Of a stretch of 64,000 nt of DNA, positions 61,480 to 64,000 are shown in pieces. The stretch lies in assembly GCF_001458295.1 (NCBI RefSeq), contig NZ_CYUD01000006.1:1-64000 (forward strand), written 5' to 3'. Position numbers and translations under genes: made by a program. This stretch comes from Ruegeria denitrificans (GTDB taxonomy: Bacteria > Pseudomonadota > Alphaproteobacteria > Rhodobacterales > Rhodobacteraceae). Numbering within the stretch: position 1 is the stretch's first letter; every line of letters begins with the position of its first letter. The notes under the pieces were generated by a model, which saw only the letters and a list, made by a program, of their open reading frames with translations, searched no databases and had not been told where the DNA came from.

Positions 61480-64000
61480 ATGATGCGCGACATCCCCGGC
61501 GCGGCGGGCGGTATCCTCAGCTACTTTACCCGTCATCGGACGGTGGCCAACCTGCTGTTGCTGGTGATGATGGTTCTGGGGGCGGCGGCTATTCCAGCCA
61601 TGCGGGCGCAGTTCTTCCCCGACGTGATTCTTGAGCGTGTCGACGTCAACGTCGAATGGGAAGGCGCCGGCCCCGAGGACGTGGACAACGGCATTGTCCA
61701 GTTGCTGGAACCGGCCCTTTTGGCGGTCGAGGGAGTGGCCAGTACGACCTCGACCTCGCGCGAGGGGCGCGCCAATATCCGGCTGGAATTCGAGCCCAAT
61801 TGGGACATGTCGCGTGCTGTTGACGAGGTCAGAACCGCAGTCGACAGCGTAACCAACCTGCCCGAGGATGCCGAAGAACCCTCGATCCGGCGGGCGGCTT
61901 GGCGGGATCGGGTGACGGATGTGGTCGTGACAGGCCCGGTCGATCCGGATCAACTGGCCAAATTCACCGATGAGCTGATCAATCGCCTGTTTGCGGTTGG
62001 CGTGACCCGCACCACGATCCGGGGTCTTGCCGCGCCCCGTGTGGTGGTCGAGGTGCCGACGGCGCAGCTGATCGCAAATGACATCACCCTATCCGAAATT
62101 GCCCAGGCCATTGCCGCCGAGGCGATGGCCAGCCCCGCAGGCGACGTCACCGGCGCCAACGCCCGCATCCGCACTGGCACCGAAAAACGCACGCCCGAAG
62201 AGATCGAGGGCATTGCGCTGCGCAACTTCGCCGACGGCTCCAAGCTGTATATAGGAGACGTGGCGGACATCCGAATTGAGGGCGTCAATCGCAACCGCAG
62301 CTACTTTGTTGGTGAAAATCCGGCCATGTCGGTGCGGGTCGACCGCTCGAACCTAGGCGACGCCATCCAGATTCAGCGCGCGGTCGAGGATGTCGTGGCT
62401 GAGCTTCAGGCCAGCCTGCCCGAAGGTGTGACGATCGAGCTGATACGAACCCGCGCGCAGGCGATCACCGACCGTCTGGATATTCTGGTCGACAACGGGT
62501 TGGTGGGTCTGGGCCTTGTGGTCTGCCTGCTGTTTCTGTTCCTGAATGCGCGCATAGCCTTCTGGGTGGCGGCGGGTATCCCGGTGGCGATGTCCGCAGC
62601 GATTGCGTTCATGTATATCGGCGGATTGTCGATCAACATGATTTCACTGTTTGGGTTGATCATCACGCTGGGCATTGTGGTGGATGACGCCATCGTTGTT
62701 GGCGAGCACGCCGATTTCCGGGCCCGCCGATTGGGCGAGGCCCCGGTTGTGGCGGCTGAGCGTGCGGCGCGGCGCATGGCGATGCCGGTCTTTGCAGCCA
62801 CCCTGACCACCGTGATCGCCTTTTTCGGTCTGACAGCCATCGGTGGCCGGTTCGGCGAACTGATCTATGACATCCCGTTCACCGTGATTGCAGTGCTGAT
62901 TGCTTCGTTGATTGAATGTTTCCTGATCCTGCCCAATCACATGGCCCATGCCATCGCGCATTCGGCCAAAGAACATTGGTATGACCTGCCGAACCGCGTG
63001 GTCAATCGCGGCTTCCGCTGGGTCCGCGATCACCTGTTCCGACCATTGATCGCCTGGGTGGTCTGGGCGCGCTATGTCGTCGTGGCGGTGATGGTGGTAA
63101 TCCTCGCCAGTCAGATTGCGCTGTTCATCAAAGGCGACGTGAACTGGCGGTTCTTCAATGCGCCCGAGCGTGGCTCAGTCACCGGCAATTTTATCATGGC
63201 CGAGGGTGCAACCCGCGAAGATTCACTTGCGATGATGCACGAGATCCAGCGCGCCACCGAAGAGCTGGGGCAGATTTACGAAGAACGTCACGGTCGCAAC
63301 CCGATCGACTATGTTCTGGCCGAAGTGGGCGGCAATGCTGGTTGGTTCAACCCGCCCGCTGCAGAAGGCAAGGATCAGGATCTGCTCGGCGGGATTTCAA
63401 TCGAGTTGATTGACGCCGACCTGCGGCCTTATTCCAGTTTCGAATTTGTGGGTGAATTGCAGGACTTTGTGCCGCGCCACCCCAAGGTGGAATTGCTCAG
63501 CTTCCGCGGTTGGCGGTCCGGCCCCGGCGGTGATGCGATTGATGTGCAATTTTACGGGGCGGATGTGAATACGCTCAAATCCGCATCCCAGGATTTGCAG
63601 GCTGAACTGTCGAAATACGCCGAAGTTTCCGCGCTGGAAGACGACCTGACCTATGACAAAGAAGATTTCATTCTGGATCTGACTGCGCAAGGACAGTCGC
63701 TGGGCTTTCGCATGGAAACGCTGGGCCGGGTTCTGCGTGACCGGCTGAATGGTATCGAGGCCGCGACCTTCCCCGACGGCCCACGCAGTGCTGAAATACG
63801 CGTGGAACTGCCCGAGGGCGAGCTGACTGCCGATTTTCTGGAACGCACCCTGATGCGCACGCCGGACGGGGTGTATGTGCCGTTGGCCGATATTGTCTCG
63901 GTCGAGCGCAAGTCGGGCTTTTCGACGGTTCGGCGTGAAAACGGCCTTCGGGTGATTTCGGTGACCGGCGACATCTCCGAGGATGATCCGGCCCGCGCGG
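61480..64000 (+). CDS. RND efflux permease, truncated by the window edge
   Basis: The first 840 residues of an AcrB/HAE1-type or CzcA-like pump; the rest lies beyond the right edge. The N-terminal helix follows SYFTRHRTVANLLLLVMM, the first porter domain begins PAMRAQFFPDVILERVDVNV, and the TM4 proton-relay motif is SLFGLIITLGIVVDDAIVVG with paired Asp. ATG 61480 is followed by a second in-frame ATG at 61483; GGAGG is at 61466-61470. It is co-transcribed with the adaptor gene. The substrate is not deducible; the divergent RND sequence is typical of the broad HAE-type group of alphaproteobacteria. Confidence 0.94.
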   Translation, partial: MMRDIPGAAGGILSYFTRHRTVANLLLLVMMVLGAAAIPAMRAQFFPDVILERVDVNVEWEGAGPEDVDNGIVQLLEPALLAVEGVASTTSTSREGRANIRLEFEPNWDMSRAVDEVRTAVDSVTNLPEDAEEPSIRRAAWRDRVTDVVVTGPVDPDQLAKFTDELINRLFAVGVTRTTIRGLAAPRVVVEVPTAQLIANDITLSEIAQAIAAEAMASPAGDVTGANARIRTGTEKRTPEEIEGIALRNFADGSKLYIGDVADIRIEGVNRNRSYFVGENPAMSVRVDRSNLGDAIQIQRAVEDVVAELQASLPEGVTIELIRTRAQAITDRLDILVDNGLVGLGLVVCLLFLFLNARIAFWVAAGIPVAMSAAIAFMYIGGLSINMISLFGLIITLGIVVDDAIVVGEHADFRARRLGEAPVVAAERAARRMAMPVFAATLTTVIAFFGLTAIGGRFGELIYDIPFTVIAVLIASLIECFLILPNHMAHAIAHSAKEHWYDLPNRVVNRGFRWVRDHLFRPLIAWVVWARYVVVAVMVVILASQIALFIKGDVNWRFFNAPERGSVTGNFIMAEGATREDSLAMMHEIQRATEELGQIYEERHGRNPIDYVLAEVGGNAGWFNPPAAEGKDQDLLGGISIELIDADLRPYSSFEFVGELQDFVPRHPKVELLSFRGWRSGPGGDAIDVQFYGADVNTLKSASQDLQAELSKYAEVSALEDDLTYDKEDFILDLTAQGQSLGFRMETLGRVLRDRLNGIEAATFPDGPRSAEIRVELPEGELTADFLERTLMRTPDGVYVPLADIVSVERKSGFSTVRRENGLRVISVTGDISEDDPARA

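Noticed and set aside
1..64000. tRNA, rRNA, CRISPR array, insertion sequence, integrase or attachment site
   Set aside because: I looked through the intergenic stretches on both strands and saw no cloverleaf, spaced identical repeats, transposase or integrase motif; a covariance-model scan would be needed to exclude small RNAs.

Overview
The window is about 60% GC and densely packed with bacterial genes, many joined by 4-nt start/stop overlaps. The gene content (DddQ-type DMSP lyase, GbcA-like Rieske oxygenase, COQ9, UbiA, RTX protein, YHS and DUF2189 proteins) points to an alphaproteobacterium of the Rhodobacterales, most likely the marine Roseobacter group (Ruegeria- or Roseovarius-like). 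No tRNA, rRNA, insertion sequence, prophage or CRISPR array was recognised.

Region 1 (about 0.1-12.4 kb) is an accessory catabolic island. On the minus strand lie an RpiR-type regulator, a Rieske demethylase-type oxygenase, a degraded racemase-like pseudogene and a carboxymuconolactone-decarboxylase-like protein. Diverging from it is an eight-gene plus-strand operon: a dimethylglycine-dehydrogenase-like flavoprotein fused to a folate-binding GcvT domain, an MDR oxidoreductase, dddQ, three enolase-superfamily enzymes with a small cupin between the first and second, and a class III aminotransferase. All junctions are 4-nt overlaps except the last, which is a 1-nt gap. The second enolase closely resembles my memory of cis-3-hydroxy-L-proline dehydratase. 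I infer a pathway that demethylates and then dismantles a methylated osmolyte such as a (hydroxy)proline betaine, with DddQ as an integral step. A 15-bp direct repeat, 30 bp apart, in the divergent promoter is the likely operator.

Region 2 (12.6-34.4 kb) is mostly housekeeping: hemC/hemE, a CoA transferase, an ABC-2 exporter, an SppA-like peptidase, a CaCA antiporter, a pteridine-reductase-like SDR, uvrC, a DMT transporter, pgsA-moaD-moaE, a PEP-mutase-family enzyme, an OmpA-family protein with a coiled-coil membrane partner, ubiA/rsmE (start codons 12 nt apart), a GNAT protein, gshA and pheS. Region 3 (34-52 kb) holds an AT-rich membrane gene behind pheS, an esterase, a cupin, pheT, ytoQ, a GST, mscS with an attenuator-like leader, ald with its Lrp-type regulator, a CPBP protease, ppk2, two CAP-domain paralogues (one with RTX repeats, one with acidic repeats), rpsU, coq9, two quinone oxidoreductases, a DUF2189 protein and a YHS protein.

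Region 4 (52-64 kb) has a minus-strand pyrimidine operon: pyrB, three unknown membrane proteins (two PH-like), a dihydroorotase homologue lacking its metal-binding motifs, plsY and a small conserved protein. It is followed by a Cys-rich secreted protein, a uracil-DNA glycosylase missing most Fe-S cysteines, a phosphoesterase, a LysE exporter, moaB, and an RND efflux pair whose permease runs off the right edge.
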